NCBI RefSeq assembly: GCF_900110955.1 | Contig: NZ_FOFR01000008.1 | Location: 124,001 to 188,000 of the forward strand | Reading direction: 5' to 3' | Length of the DNA stretch: 64,000 nt | Source: Lentzea xinjiangensis | GTDB taxonomy: Bacteria > Actinomycetota > Actinomycetes > Mycobacteriales > Pseudonocardiaceae | Shown: positions 46,077 through 54,720 of the stretch, in pieces | How positions within the stretch are numbered: the first letter of the stretch is position 1 | Layout of the letters: each line of letters opens with the position of its first letter | Notes under the pieces: model-generated | Told to the model about the DNA's origin: nothing | The model's input: only the letters and a program-made list of their open reading frames with translations | Database searches by the model: none | Position numbers and translations under genes: made by a program

Positions 46077-47617
46077 TCACCTACTCCTCCGGCGCACCCC
46101 CGCGGCTGAGAGCGGACGGCAGCCTGACGCTCATCGGCCCCACCAGCGGGGTCTGCCCGAAGTGCGCGGAACAGGCCAGGCTCGCGGTGAGCGGAGCACC
46201 GTCTCAGGACATCGACCTCGGAGGCCTCGTCCCGCCGGCTTTCCAGGCCCTGGTGGAAGTCCTGCACGAACAGGACCACCACGACACCGTGATCGCGATC
46301 CGCACGGACCTCGCGGTGGTGCAGACGCACCGGGTCAACCCCGGCACGCACTGCTGCACACCACCTCCCGCACCACCACCGCGGACCGCGGTGGAGCAGG
46401 GCCAGCTGAGGTCGGCCAACCACCTGACCACTGTGGACGGCCTCAGGGACGCGGTGGTCGACTTCCGGCACGGCAGGGTCACCGCGTTGTTCCGCACCAG
46501 TCACCTGCCCCTGGCCACCGTCACCGCGGAGCTGGACGGCCACACAGCCGGCTACGGCCGCACGAGCACGTTCGCGGAGGCCGAGCGGGTGGCCGTCTTC
46601 GAAGCGGTCGAGCGGCACAACGGCATGCGCCCGCGACTGGCCGGCGCCACGGAAGCGTCGTACGCCGAGCTCGGGGGCGAGGCGCTCGACCCGGCACGCC
46701 TCGGGCTGTGCGACTTCGACCAGCGCTACACCCCGGACCTGACGATGCGCTGGGTCCCGGCCTGGTCGTACACCGCCGGCAGATCGCTCCTGGTCCCGGA
46801 ACAGGTCGCCTACTACGCCGCCGAAACCCCGCCGGGGCAACGGTTCGTCCACGAGACGTCCAACGGCTGCGGGCTGGGCAACAGCCTGCCCGAAGCGGTG
46901 CTGCACGGCCTGTTCGAGGTCGCCGAACGCGACGCCTTCCTGATGGCCTGGTACGGCAGGACACCGCTCAAGTCCATCAAACGGCCGGACGACCCTCTGC
47001 TGCACCACCTCACCGACCGGCTCGAAGAGCTCGGGTACGAGCTGGTGTTCCTCGACGCCACCAACGACCTGGGCATCCCGGCCGTCCTCACCCTGGCCAG
47101 GACCGAGCGGGCCACCCTGCCCAGGGCGTTCTTCGCCGCCGGTGCCAGCCCGGACCCGCTCGCGGCGATGCGCTCGGCCGCGGCGGAGGTCGCCGTCGAC
47201 GTCGAGTCCTACGTGGACCGGGTCCGCGCGAATCCGGGCGATCACGACGGACGACGCCTGCGGCAGCTCCTCCGCGACCCCGCACTGGTCCGCACCATGG
47301 ACGACCACGTCGCGGTCAACACGTTGCCGGAGGCCGTGGACAGGTACGCGTTCCTCGTCAGCGGCGAGCAGACCGACCTCCCGGACCGGCGCGACCACAC
47401 CGACCTCGAAGAGCTGCTGGACCGCTACGCCGGCCGGCTGGAGGTGATCGCGGTCGACCAGACCGACCCGGTGACCGCGAGCAGGCTGGGGCTGCACTCC
47501 GCCAAGGTCATCGTGCCGGGAGCGCTGCCGATGACGTTCGGGCACCTGCACCGGCGGACGCGTGGCCTCCCGAGGCTCGCGGAGGTGCTGAACCCGCACC
47601 CCCACCCGTTCCCCTGA
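46073..47617 (+). CDS. lazE: YcaO azoline-forming cyclodehydratase
   Basis: 514-residue YcaO-family enzyme predicted to use ATP to convert Cys (and perhaps Ser) of the core into azolines. Visible motifs include SANHLTTVDGLRDAVVDFRHGRV, AEAERVAVFEAVERHNG (nucleotide/Mg binding), HETSNGCGLGNSLPEAVLHGLFEVAERDAFLMAWYG and the Pro-rich C-terminus ending PHPHPFP, which matches the PxPxP end typical of azoline-forming YcaO proteins. A CPKC pair near the N-terminus and a further Cys pair (THCCTP) are noticeable. ATG 46073 overlaps the lazD stop (ATGA). It works with the lazD protein, which binds the leader. Confidence 0.92.
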   Translation: MITYSSGAPPRLRADGSLTLIGPTSGVCPKCAEQARLAVSGAPSQDIDLGGLVPPAFQALVEVLHEQDHHDTVIAIRTDLAVVQTHRVNPGTHCCTPPPAPPPRTAVEQGQLRSANHLTTVDGLRDAVVDFRHGRVTALFRTSHLPLATVTAELDGHTAGYGRTSTFAEAERVAVFEAVERHNGMRPRLAGATEASYAELGGEALDPARLGLCDFDQRYTPDLTMRWVPAWSYTAGRSLLVPEQVAYYAAETPPGQRFVHETSNGCGLGNSLPEAVLHGLFEVAERDAFLMAWYGRTPLKSIKRPDDPLLHHLTDRLEELGYELVFLDATNDLGIPAVLTLARTERATLPRAFFAAGASPDPLAAMRSAAAEVAVDVESYVDRVRANPGDHDGRRLRQLLRDPALVRTMDDHVAVNTLPEAVDRYAFLVSGEQTDLPDRRDHTDLEELLDRYAGRLEVIAVDQTDPVTASRLGLHSAKVIVPGALPMTFGHLHRRTRGLPRLAEVLNPHPHPFP

Positions 47618-47633
47618 CCTCGTTGGAGCAGCT

Positions 47634-49136
47634 GTGACCTGGACCGGCCTGCACTGCAGGGTGAACTGGCGGCGGGCGGACGTCGACACCTTCATCGCCG
47701 ACGCGCTCGCCCCCGCCATGGCCGCCCACGAGTGGTACTTCCTGCGCTACTGGGAGACCGGCCCGCACCTGCGCGTGCGCGTCAAGGGAGATCCCGGCCG
47801 GCTCGGCACCGTGCTGCGCGACCTCATCGCGGCACAGGAGTTCGAGACCACCGGCGACGAACCGGGCTGGCTGCCGCACGGAGACGTCCGCGAGGCCGAG
47901 TACGTCCCGGAGACCGCGCGCTACGGCGGCCCGAAAGCACTCCCCGTCGCGGAAGAGGTGTTCTGCCGCAGCACGGAGGTGGCCGTGGCGGTCCTCAAGG
48001 CCGCCCGCACGGACAGCGCCCGCCTCACCGCCGCCATCGAGCTGACCGTCGCGACCGCCCGCGCGCTCGGCCTGGACCTGCCGCGAGCCGCGTCCTGGCT
48101 GCGCACCCTCGGCACGAGCTGGCGCAACGTGGACGAGTGGGCACCCGCCCCGACCCTGGGCTCCCACACCGCCGCCCACCGGCTCATCGCCCACCGCGGT
48201 GAGGACCTGGCCGGCAGGTGGCACCGCGAACCCACGGGAGCCACCGCCCACTGGGTCGCCGCGATCCGCGCCGCCGTCGAGGAACTGGCGACCTGGCTCC
48301 CCCACGTCTGGGCCTCGCAGCTGCACATGCTGCTCAACCGCCTGGGCATCACGCCCAACGAGGAGCGCACGATCTGCTGGACCACCGCGGCGGCGGCCCT
48401 GTCCCCCACCGGCCTGACCGGCTTCCACGACGACGGCGCGACCGCCCCGGACCGCCGGTACCTGGAAGCGAGCAAGTTCCTGCCGGGGTTCGCCGACCAG
48501 CTCCCGCGCCGGACCGCGCCCGTCCCGCAGCAGTTCGCGCCCTGGCTGCCGCGAACTCCACTGGAGTCCACGGTGGACGAAAAGCTCGCCGGACCCCTGC
48601 GCTCCCGCAGGACCAGCCGGGACCTGCGAGGCACCCTCGGTGCAGACCGCCTGGGCACGCTGCTGTGGACCTCGATGTCCCCGGCGGACGGCAGGAGGCC
48701 CTACCCGAGCGCCGGCGCCAGGTACTGCGCCCGCCTGAGGCTCGTCGCGCTCGACGTCCAAGGCCTCGCATCAGGCAGCTACGAGGTCGACGAGCTCGGC
48801 CGGACCCTCGTCCGCCTCGGCGACGCCCCGTCGGTCGAGGACCTCGAAGCCACCTCGATGTGGTTCGGCGAGGGCACCACCGAACTGGCCGCGACCCCCG
48901 CGGTCCTGGCCCTGTACATCAGGATCGGTGAGCTCAGGCGCACCTACGGCCTGCGTGCGCTCAGGTTCGCGTTCACCGAAGCCGGTCACCTGGCCCAGAA
49001 CCTCACCGTGACGGCGGCGAGCCAGGGCATCCGCACCGGGCTGGTCGGCGGGTTCTACGACGACATCGCCCACGACGTCATCGGGCTCGACGGCGTGGAC
49101 GACGCGCTCGTCTACTTCCTGCCGCTCGCGTCATAG
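47634..49136 (+). CDS. lazF: Elimination-domain/azoline-dehydrogenase fusion
   Basis: 500 residues with two parts. The N-terminal part (about 1-265; WTGLHCRVNWRRADVDTF, YFLRYWETGPHLRVRVKGDPGRL, ASQLHMLLNRLGITPNEER) is a LanB small domain that would eliminate glutamate to form dehydroalanine. The C-terminal part (about 300-500) is a SagB-type FMN nitroreductase (RRTSRDLRGTLGADRLGTLLW, RRPYPSAGARY, TEAGHLAQNLTVTAASQGI) that would oxidise azolines to thiazoles. This exact fusion is a hallmark of lactazole-type clusters. GTG 47634 follows TTGGAG. It is the last gene of the cluster and overlaps a convergent gene by 6 bp. Confidence 0.9.
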   Translation: MTWTGLHCRVNWRRADVDTFIADALAPAMAAHEWYFLRYWETGPHLRVRVKGDPGRLGTVLRDLIAAQEFETTGDEPGWLPHGDVREAEYVPETARYGGPKALPVAEEVFCRSTEVAVAVLKAARTDSARLTAAIELTVATARALGLDLPRAASWLRTLGTSWRNVDEWAPAPTLGSHTAAHRLIAHRGEDLAGRWHREPTGATAHWVAAIRAAVEELATWLPHVWASQLHMLLNRLGITPNEERTICWTTAAAALSPTGLTGFHDDGATAPDRRYLEASKFLPGFADQLPRRTAPVPQQFAPWLPRTPLESTVDEKLAGPLRSRRTSRDLRGTLGADRLGTLLWTSMSPADGRRPYPSAGARYCARLRLVALDVQGLASGSYEVDELGRTLVRLGDAPSVEDLEATSMWFGEGTTELAATPAVLALYIRIGELRRTYGLRALRFAFTEAGHLAQNLTVTAASQGIRTGLVGGFYDDIAHDVIGLDGVDDALVYFLPLAS

Positions 49137-49442
49137 CACGCCGACGACGTTGCCGATGGTGATGACGCCGATGGCCACGGCCAGCAACGACAGCACCGCG
49201 CCGATCGCCGCCATCGCCTTGCCTGCGCGGTCGCCGAGCAGACCGAACACGGCCACCACGAGACCCGGCAACCCGAAGACCCACGCCAGGTACGCGCGGG
49301 TGCCGGTCAGGTCGACCGGGAGGAACGTCACCACGACCCCGGCCACGCCGAGGCACAGGGCCAGCACGCCCAGCAGCGGTCCCCCGCGGGATCCTGGCCG
49401 AGCGGGCTGACTCCACTGCTGTTCCGGTGGCCAGGAGGACAT
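49131..49442 (-). CDS. Small three-helix membrane protein
   Basis: 103 residues. A short Pro/Gln-rich N-terminus (MSSWPPEQQWSQPARPG) is followed by three hydrophobic helices (about 20-42, 45-65, 72-100), resembling the DUF4190-like proteins common in actinomycetes. ATG 49442 follows AGGAGG on the reverse strand; longer readings upstream would overlap the acyl-CoA dehydrogenase gene. Its end overlaps the end of lazF. A role in thiopeptide immunity or export is possible from position but has no sequence support. Confidence 0.75.
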   Translation of the reverse strand: MSSWPPEQQWSQPARPGSRGGPLLGVLALCLGVAGVVVTFLPVDLTGTRAYLAWVFGLPGLVVAVFGLLGDRAGKAMAAIGAVLSLLAVAIGVITIGNVVGVL

Positions 49443-49452
49443 GGCGGCGACC

Positions 49453-50454
49453 CTAGCCAACCGATGACCGCATCTCCACCTCGTCCAGCAGGAAGTCCAC
49501 CGTCGGCTCGATCGCGGCCGCCGCCCGCGCGTCCCGGAACCGGCGTTCGATGCCGAGGTCGCGGCGGAACGCCGCATCGCCGCACACCTTCATCGCCAGG
49601 TCCGTCACCGCGACGGCCGCCTCGGTCGCGGTGACCGCCAGCAGCCGCACGCGGTCGGCGGACCGTTCCGGGTGCCACGTCACGGCGGACAGCGTGTCGT
49701 TGCAGAGCACCCGGACCGAGTCCGTGCGCAGCCGCATCCGGGCCAGGTCGGCCCTGGTGCGCGGATCGCCGCCGCCGAGGTGGCCCAGCGCCGCCGCCAG
49801 CGCGCCCTCCATCAGACCGAGCGACACCGCCGCCCCCAGCACCAGGAACCACGGGAGCGCGAGCTCCTCCGACCACAACCTGTTGGACGCCGGCACGCGG
49901 ACCGGGTCGGCCCGCACGCACGTGGCGACGGTTCCCCGCAGGCCCATCGCGGCGTGGTCGGCCGGCACCAGCAGGCCTGGCGCCTGGGCCGGGACGAGCC
50001 ACAGCGCCGAGCCGCTGGACCAGACGTAGCTGTCCGCCTCGCCGGCCGCGATCACCCAGCTCTTGCGCGCACGGACCTGCACCACGTCGCCGTGCGCGGA
50101 CACCTCGCCGGACGCGCCGAAGGCGGCCAGCGTGGTCAGGTGCCGGCCGGCCGCGATCTCCGCCCGCACCCGGTGGGGGCCGGAGCGGTCCAGCACGGCG
50201 CACGCGGCGTAGTGCGAGCGCAGCACGGAAGCCGTCGCGCCGCAGACGCCGGCGACGTGTTCGACGACCCGTGCCGCCGACCGCAGGTCCTGCCCTCCCC
50301 CGCCCACCGCCCGCGAGATCGTCATCCCCAGCAGGCCCCGCGCGCCGAGGGCGTTCAGGGCGGCACGGGGGAAGCTGGCCCGCTGGTCGACGTCGGCGGC
50401 GGAGGGCGCCACCACGTTCCGCACGATGCGGAGCAGGTCCGCCCGGTACGTCAC
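49453..50454 (-). CDS. Acyl-CoA dehydrogenase-like flavoprotein
   Basis: 333 residues, shorter than typical acyl-CoA dehydrogenases (about 380). It has the family's N-terminal helical part (LNALGARGLLGMTISRAVGGGGQDLRSAARVVEHVAGVCGATASVLRSHYAAC), a middle beta domain (KSWVIAAGEADSYVWSS) and a helical C-terminus ending in CGDAAFRRDLGIERRFRDARAAAAIEPTVDFLLDEVE. The GTG start overlaps the stop of the aldehyde dehydrogenase gene (GTGA), so the two are coupled. The substrate is unknown; it probably acts in the same aldehyde or acyl catabolic route as its neighbours. Confidence 0.8.
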   Translation of the reverse strand: MTYRADLLRIVRNVVAPSAADVDQRASFPRAALNALGARGLLGMTISRAVGGGGQDLRSAARVVEHVAGVCGATASVLRSHYAACAVLDRSGPHRVRAEIAAGRHLTTLAAFGASGEVSAHGDVVQVRARKSWVIAAGEADSYVWSSGSALWLVPAQAPGLLVPADHAAMGLRGTVATCVRADPVRVPASNRLWSEELALPWFLVLGAAVSLGLMEGALAAALGHLGGGDPRTRADLARMRLRTDSVRVLCNDTLSAVTWHPERSADRVRLLAVTATEAAVAVTDLAMKVCGDAAFRRDLGIERRFRDARAAAAIEPTVDFLLDEVEMRSSVG

Positions 50455-51992
50455 GTCGGCGGGTAGAGCGAGTAGGAGGGGAAGTTGCCGTACGGGCGTT
50501 CACCGGGCGGGCCCTCGGTGACGGCGTGTACGAGCAACGCGCCGCCTACGAACGCACCGCGCCAAGAGGCGCCACGGCCACCGAACACCTCGTCGCGGTC
50601 GCCACGCGAACGCGGCTTGTTGATGCCGACCTTGAACGCCTGGATGTCCGCGCTCAACCGCCGGGCGGTCGCTTCGTCGTCACACGCCAGCGACGCGACC
50701 AGCGCGCCGTTCGAGGCGTTCATCGCGGCCAGCAGCTCCGCCTCGGTGTCGACCAGGACGATCGTGTCGACCGGTCCGAACGGTTCCGCGTGGTGCAGGA
50801 CGGAGGACCGCGGCGGGTCGAGGATCGCGACCGGCGCCAGGTAGGCGGCGGTCTGCTGGCCCGGCAGGAACCTGCCGGAGCCGAGCGAGCCGCGGTACAG
50901 CGGCACGCCACCGGCCCGGACCGCCTCCTGCACGACGTCGCCGAGCTCCTTGGCCTTCGCGTCGTTGATCAACGGCCCGTAGTCCAGCGCGGGCAGCTCG
51001 TCGCCGGGCGAGGCGACGGCGAGCGGGTGGCCGAACGTCACGTCCCGCACGGCGGGCAGGTAGACGTCGAGGAACTTGTCGAACAACGACCGTTGCACCA
51101 CATAGCGCGGGTAGGCGGTGCAACGCTGCTTGCCGTAGTCGAAGGCCTTGCGGATCTGCGCGCCGAGCACGTCCCAGGAGTCGGTTTCCCAGACGCCCCA
51201 GCAGTTCAGCCCCTCCTGCTCCAGCACGTGCCGCCGGTTCGAGTCGACCAGCCGAGCCGCGATGGCACCGCCGACGTCCCGGCCGCCCACGAAGGACACG
51301 CAGCCCAGGAACGACGACCCGACCAGCACCGGCGCGAGCTCGGACCCGCTGCCGCTGACCAGGGTGAGCGGCAGGCCGGAGCGGACGGCCAGCGCGGTCG
51401 CGAGCGTCAGGCAGCTCACGCCGCCGTCGGTCGGCGCCTTGGCGATGACCGCGTTGCCCGCCAGCGCCTGCACGAGCATCGCGTGCATCAGCACGCTCAT
51501 CGGGTAGTTCCACGAGGCGATGTTGCTCACCGGTCCGGACAGCGGCGTCCGGCCCGCCAGCATCGCGTCGATCTCCTCGACGTACCAGCGGACGCCCTCG
51601 ACGCAGCGGTCGACGTCGGCCGTCGCGAGCCGCCACGGCTTGCCGATCTCCCACACCAGCAGCAACGCCAGCAGGTCGCGGTGCTCGGCCAGGGCGTCCA
51701 GCGCCGCGGACACGCGCGCTTTGCGTTGCGCGAGAGGCACTTCGCGCCACGCCACGTGCTGCTCGACGGCGGAGACCACCGCGCGGCCCGCGACGTCGAA
51801 GTCCAGGAACGGCGGGCCCGCGATCGTGGAGCCGTCGACGGGGCTCGTGGCGGGCACCGGTTCGCCGGCGCGGCTCCACGCACCGCCGAGGTGGTTGAGC
51901 AGCCGATCGTCGTGGAACGCCTCGGGCGCGATCCGGACGCACTGCGAATAGACCTCGTCCCACGAGGTGCCGGGTTTGAGGATCAACGACAT
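50451..51992 (-). CDS. Aldehyde dehydrogenase family protein
   Basis: 513-residue NAD(P)-dependent aldehyde dehydrogenase. Family features: cofactor-loop sequence SNIASWNYPMSVLMHAMLVQALAGNAVIAKAPTDGG, active-site Cys in GKQRCTAYPRYVV, and LHHAEPFGPVDTIVLVDTEAELLAAMNASNGALVASL near the C-terminus. The usual ELGGK segment around the general-base Glu is LEQEGLN here, a departure from the commonest form. ATG 51992 follows AGGAAGG on the reverse strand. It is encoded directly after the formate dehydrogenase genes and coupled to the acyl-CoA dehydrogenase-like gene. The substrate aldehyde cannot be read from sequence. Confidence 0.9.
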   Translation of the reverse strand: MSLILKPGTSWDEVYSQCVRIAPEAFHDDRLLNHLGGAWSRAGEPVPATSPVDGSTIAGPPFLDFDVAGRAVVSAVEQHVAWREVPLAQRKARVSAALDALAEHRDLLALLLVWEIGKPWRLATADVDRCVEGVRWYVEEIDAMLAGRTPLSGPVSNIASWNYPMSVLMHAMLVQALAGNAVIAKAPTDGGVSCLTLATALAVRSGLPLTLVSGSGSELAPVLVGSSFLGCVSFVGGRDVGGAIAARLVDSNRRHVLEQEGLNCWGVWETDSWDVLGAQIRKAFDYGKQRCTAYPRYVVQRSLFDKFLDVYLPAVRDVTFGHPLAVASPGDELPALDYGPLINDAKAKELGDVVQEAVRAGGVPLYRGSLGSGRFLPGQQTAAYLAPVAILDPPRSSVLHHAEPFGPVDTIVLVDTEAELLAAMNASNGALVASLACDDEATARRLSADIQAFKVGINKPRSRGDRDEVFGGRGASWRGAFVGGALLVHAVTEGPPGERPYGNFPSYSLYPPT

Positions 51993-52030
51993 CGGGCGGC
52001 CTTCCTGCCGGGCGAAGTGTGGCCGTTCGA

Positions 52031-52954
52031 TCAGCGGTTCTGCACGTGCTGCCAGCCGAAACGGCCCTTGATGCACAGGTTTCCGTGCGTGACGGTGCTG
52101 TCGTGCGGCGAAGTGACCTTGACGATCTCGTTGTCCTGCACGTGCAGCGTCAGGTTGCAGCCGACACCGCAGAAGGTGCAGATCGTGGTGGTCCGGGTCT
52201 GCGCCTCTTCGTCCCAGGTGCCGTTCTCGCGCTTGTCGTGCTCGCTCTTGAAGCTCAGCGCACCGGTCGGGCAGACCTCGATGCAGTTGCCGCAGTAGAC
52301 GCAAGCGCTTTCGGGCAGCGGCGTGGCGAACTCCGTGGAGATCCGGGCGTCGAAACCCCGGCCGGCCACCGAGATCGCGAAGCTGTTCTGCCACTGGTCG
52401 CCGCACGCGTCCACGCACTTGTAGCACAGGATGCACTTGCCGTAGTCGCGGACGTACAGCGGATTGTCCACTTTGGTCGGTTGCCGCACAGTCGCGGCGA
52501 CCGACCCGTCGACCTCCTCGTGCTCGCCCGGCCGGCGGTCGTCGCGGTCGGCCGCCGGGGGCGCCGGCGGGCCGAACCGGGAGGGGTCGGCGCCGCACGC
52601 CGACATCCACTCGTCCACGTGCGGCGTGGTGGAGAGGTCCGTGGCGGACCCGAGGAGCTCCAGCACCAGCTTGCGGCTGTGCTGTGTGCGTTCGGAGTCG
52701 GTGCGCACGACCATGCCGGGCTCGACCTTGCGTGAGCACGACGGCACCAGCGTGCGCGCCCCTTCGACCTCGACCATGCAGATGCGACAAGCGTTTGCGG
52801 GCTTCAACGTGTCGCCGTAGCAGAGTGTCGGGATCGACTTCCCGACCGCCGTGCAGGCGTCCAGGATGGTCACTCCTTCCGGCACACGAACGCTTTCGCC
52901 GTCCAGCGTCACCTCGACGAGCCGCTTCGGCAGACCGATTTCCACGATCGTCAC
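52031..52954 (-). CDS. Formate dehydrogenase Fe-S subunit carrying the displaced Mo-domain cluster motif
   Basis: 307 residues rich in Fe-S ligands. In order: a [2Fe-2S] ferredoxin-like domain (CX11CX2CX13C; TLCYGDTLKPANACRICMVEVEGARTLVPSCSRK), two [4Fe-4S] sites (CILCYKCVDACGD; CVYCGNCIEVCPTGA), and at the C-terminus CTFCGVGCNL...GNLCIKGRFGW. This last motif is the [4Fe-4S] domain that normally begins the molybdopterin subunit, and it is missing from the catalytic subunit at 54721-56646. The protein therefore carries the electron wire from the Mo site to the flavin subunit. The GTG start overlaps the stop of the NuoEF-like gene. Confidence 0.88.
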   Translation of the reverse strand: MTIVEIGLPKRLVEVTLDGESVRVPEGVTILDACTAVGKSIPTLCYGDTLKPANACRICMVEVEGARTLVPSCSRKVEPGMVVRTDSERTQHSRKLVLELLGSATDLSTTPHVDEWMSACGADPSRFGPPAPPAADRDDRRPGEHEEVDGSVAATVRQPTKVDNPLYVRDYGKCILCYKCVDACGDQWQNSFAISVAGRGFDARISTEFATPLPESACVYCGNCIEVCPTGALSFKSEHDKRENGTWDEEAQTRTTTICTFCGVGCNLTLHVQDNEIVKVTSPHDSTVTHGNLCIKGRFGWQHVQNR

Positions 52955-54720
52955 GATGCTGCCTCCACTGCGTAGCCCAGCCGGTCGAGAGCCGATTCGA
53001 TGGCGTTCCACGCGGTCTGGCCGAGACCGCAGATGGACGAGTCGCGCATGACCTGCCCGACTTCCCGCAGCAGCTGGAGGTCCGCCGCCGAAGTGCCCAG
53101 CGGGCGCTTGCCCACCAACCGGTGCAGCGCCTCCTCCTGGCGCACGGTGCCGATCCGGCACGGCACGCACTGCCCGCACGACTCGTCGCGGAAGAAGGCG
53201 GCGATGCGCAACAGGAAGCCGCCCAGGTCCGCGGTGTCGTCCAGCACCAGCACGACACCGGAGCCGAGCGTGGTGCCGGCGGCCCGCGCGTCCTCCAGGG
53301 TGAGCGGCAGGTCGAGCTCGTCCGGGCGGACGAACCCGCCTGCCGCCCCGCCGAGCAGTACCGCTCGCAGCTCCCGGCCTGGCGGCACGCCACCCGCCAG
53401 GTCGAGGAGCTCCCCGAGCGTGGTGCCGAACGGCACCTCGTACACGCCCGGACGCCTCACGTTGCCCGACAGGCAGAACAGCTTCGGCCCGGTGGACGCC
53501 CCGGTGCCGATGCGCCGGTACGCCTCGCACCCCTCCGTGAGGATCAGCGGCACGTTGACCAGCGTCTCCACGTTGTTGACCACGGTCGGTCGGCCGAAGA
53601 GCCCCGACTCGACCGGGAACGGCGGCTTCGAGCGCGGTTCCCCGCGGAAGCCCTCGATGGAGTTGAAGATCGCGGTCTCCTCGCCGCAGATGTACGCGCC
53701 CGCGCCGCGGCGGATCTCGATGTCGAACGAGAAACCCCGGTGGCCCATGACGTCCTCGCCGAGGAAGTTCCGCTCGCGCGCCTTCGAGATGGCGTTGCGC
53801 AGCAGGTGCAGCGCCCGCGGGTACTCACCGCGCAGGTAGAGGTAGCCGCGCGAGCAGCCGGCGGCGAACCCGGCGATCGTCATCGACTCGATCACCGCGA
53901 ACGGGTCCCCCTCCATCAGCAGCCGGTCCTTGAACGTGCCGGGCTCGCTCTCGTCCGCGTTGCACACCAGGTGGTGCGGGCGGACGGGCTGGCGGGCGGT
54001 CGCGTCCCACTTGCGCCCCGTCGGGAACGCCGCGCCGCCGCGGCCCACCAGCCCGGCGTCGGAGATCTCGCGGATCACGTCGGCCGGTCCCAGGCGCAAC
54101 GCCGTCCGCAACGCCGCGTAGCCGCCCGCGGCCCGGTAGTCGTCCAGCGACTCCGGGTCGACGACGCCGACCCGCTTGAGCAGCCGCAGGCCGGCCTGCC
54201 CCGCCTGCGGCACCTCGGCCCGCCCGTCGGCGGCGCGGGTGGGACCGGTGGCCGCCACCGCGATCACCTCACCGGCGTTGGTGGGTGCCAGGAGCTGCTC
54301 CTTCGCCACCTCCCCCGCCTCGAACGCCAGTGCCGCGGGCGCCTTCTCGCACACCCCGAGGCAGGGGCTGCGCAGCCAGCCGCTGCGCGCTCCCGCCGGC
54401 CCGAGCTCGTCGGTCAGCCGGTCGCACAACGGTTGCGCGCCGTTGAGCCGGCAGGCCAGGTCGACGCAGATGTGCACGATCCTGGCCGGCCGCTCGGTCA
54501 GCGAGAACAGCGAGTAGAAGCTCGCCACCCCGTACGCCTCGGCCGGTGGCACGTGCAGGACGCGGCAGATGTGGTTCAGCGCGCCCTGGCTGATCCAGCC
54601 GACCCGGTCGTTGACGGCGTGCAGGGCGGGCAGCAACTGGTCCCGTCCCGCGCCGGTGAACAGGTCGACGACGACGCGTTCGGCCTCGGAGGGCTCGGCG
54701 TCGAGCAGCTTGAGGTCCAC
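52951..54720 (-). CDS. NuoE-NuoF fused diaphorase subunit of formate dehydrogenase
   Basis: 589-residue flavoprotein that passes electrons to NAD. Residues 1-150 are a NuoE/FdsG-like thioredoxin-fold [2Fe-2S] domain (VHICVDLACRLNG; SPCLGVCEKAP). Residues about 165-560 are NuoF/FdsB-like, with the FMN/NADH site (GLVGRGGAAFPTGRKW; CNADESEPGTFKDR; GAGAYICGEETAIFNSIEG) and a [4Fe-4S] site (CGQCVPCRIG...SSICGLGQ). In Cupriavidus-type FDH these are separate subunits; here they are one chain. GTG 54720 directly follows the stop of the catalytic subunit gene, and the stop overlaps the Fe-S subunit start. Confidence 0.9.
   Translation of the reverse strand: MDLKLLDAEPSEAERVVVDLFTGAGRDQLLPALHAVNDRVGWISQGALNHICRVLHVPPAEAYGVASFYSLFSLTERPARIVHICVDLACRLNGAQPLCDRLTDELGPAGARSGWLRSPCLGVCEKAPAALAFEAGEVAKEQLLAPTNAGEVIAVAATGPTRAADGRAEVPQAGQAGLRLLKRVGVVDPESLDDYRAAGGYAALRTALRLGPADVIREISDAGLVGRGGAAFPTGRKWDATARQPVRPHHLVCNADESEPGTFKDRLLMEGDPFAVIESMTIAGFAAGCSRGYLYLRGEYPRALHLLRNAISKARERNFLGEDVMGHRGFSFDIEIRRGAGAYICGEETAIFNSIEGFRGEPRSKPPFPVESGLFGRPTVVNNVETLVNVPLILTEGCEAYRRIGTGASTGPKLFCLSGNVRRPGVYEVPFGTTLGELLDLAGGVPPGRELRAVLLGGAAGGFVRPDELDLPLTLEDARAAGTTLGSGVVLVLDDTADLGGFLLRIAAFFRDESCGQCVPCRIGTVRQEEALHRLVGKRPLGTSAADLQLLREVGQVMRDSSICGLGQTAWNAIESALDRLGYAVEAAS

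Noticed and set aside
49131-49442. Thiopeptide self-resistance or export protein
   Set aside because: The small membrane protein is next to the cluster but on the opposite strand, and nothing in its sequence links it to resistance.
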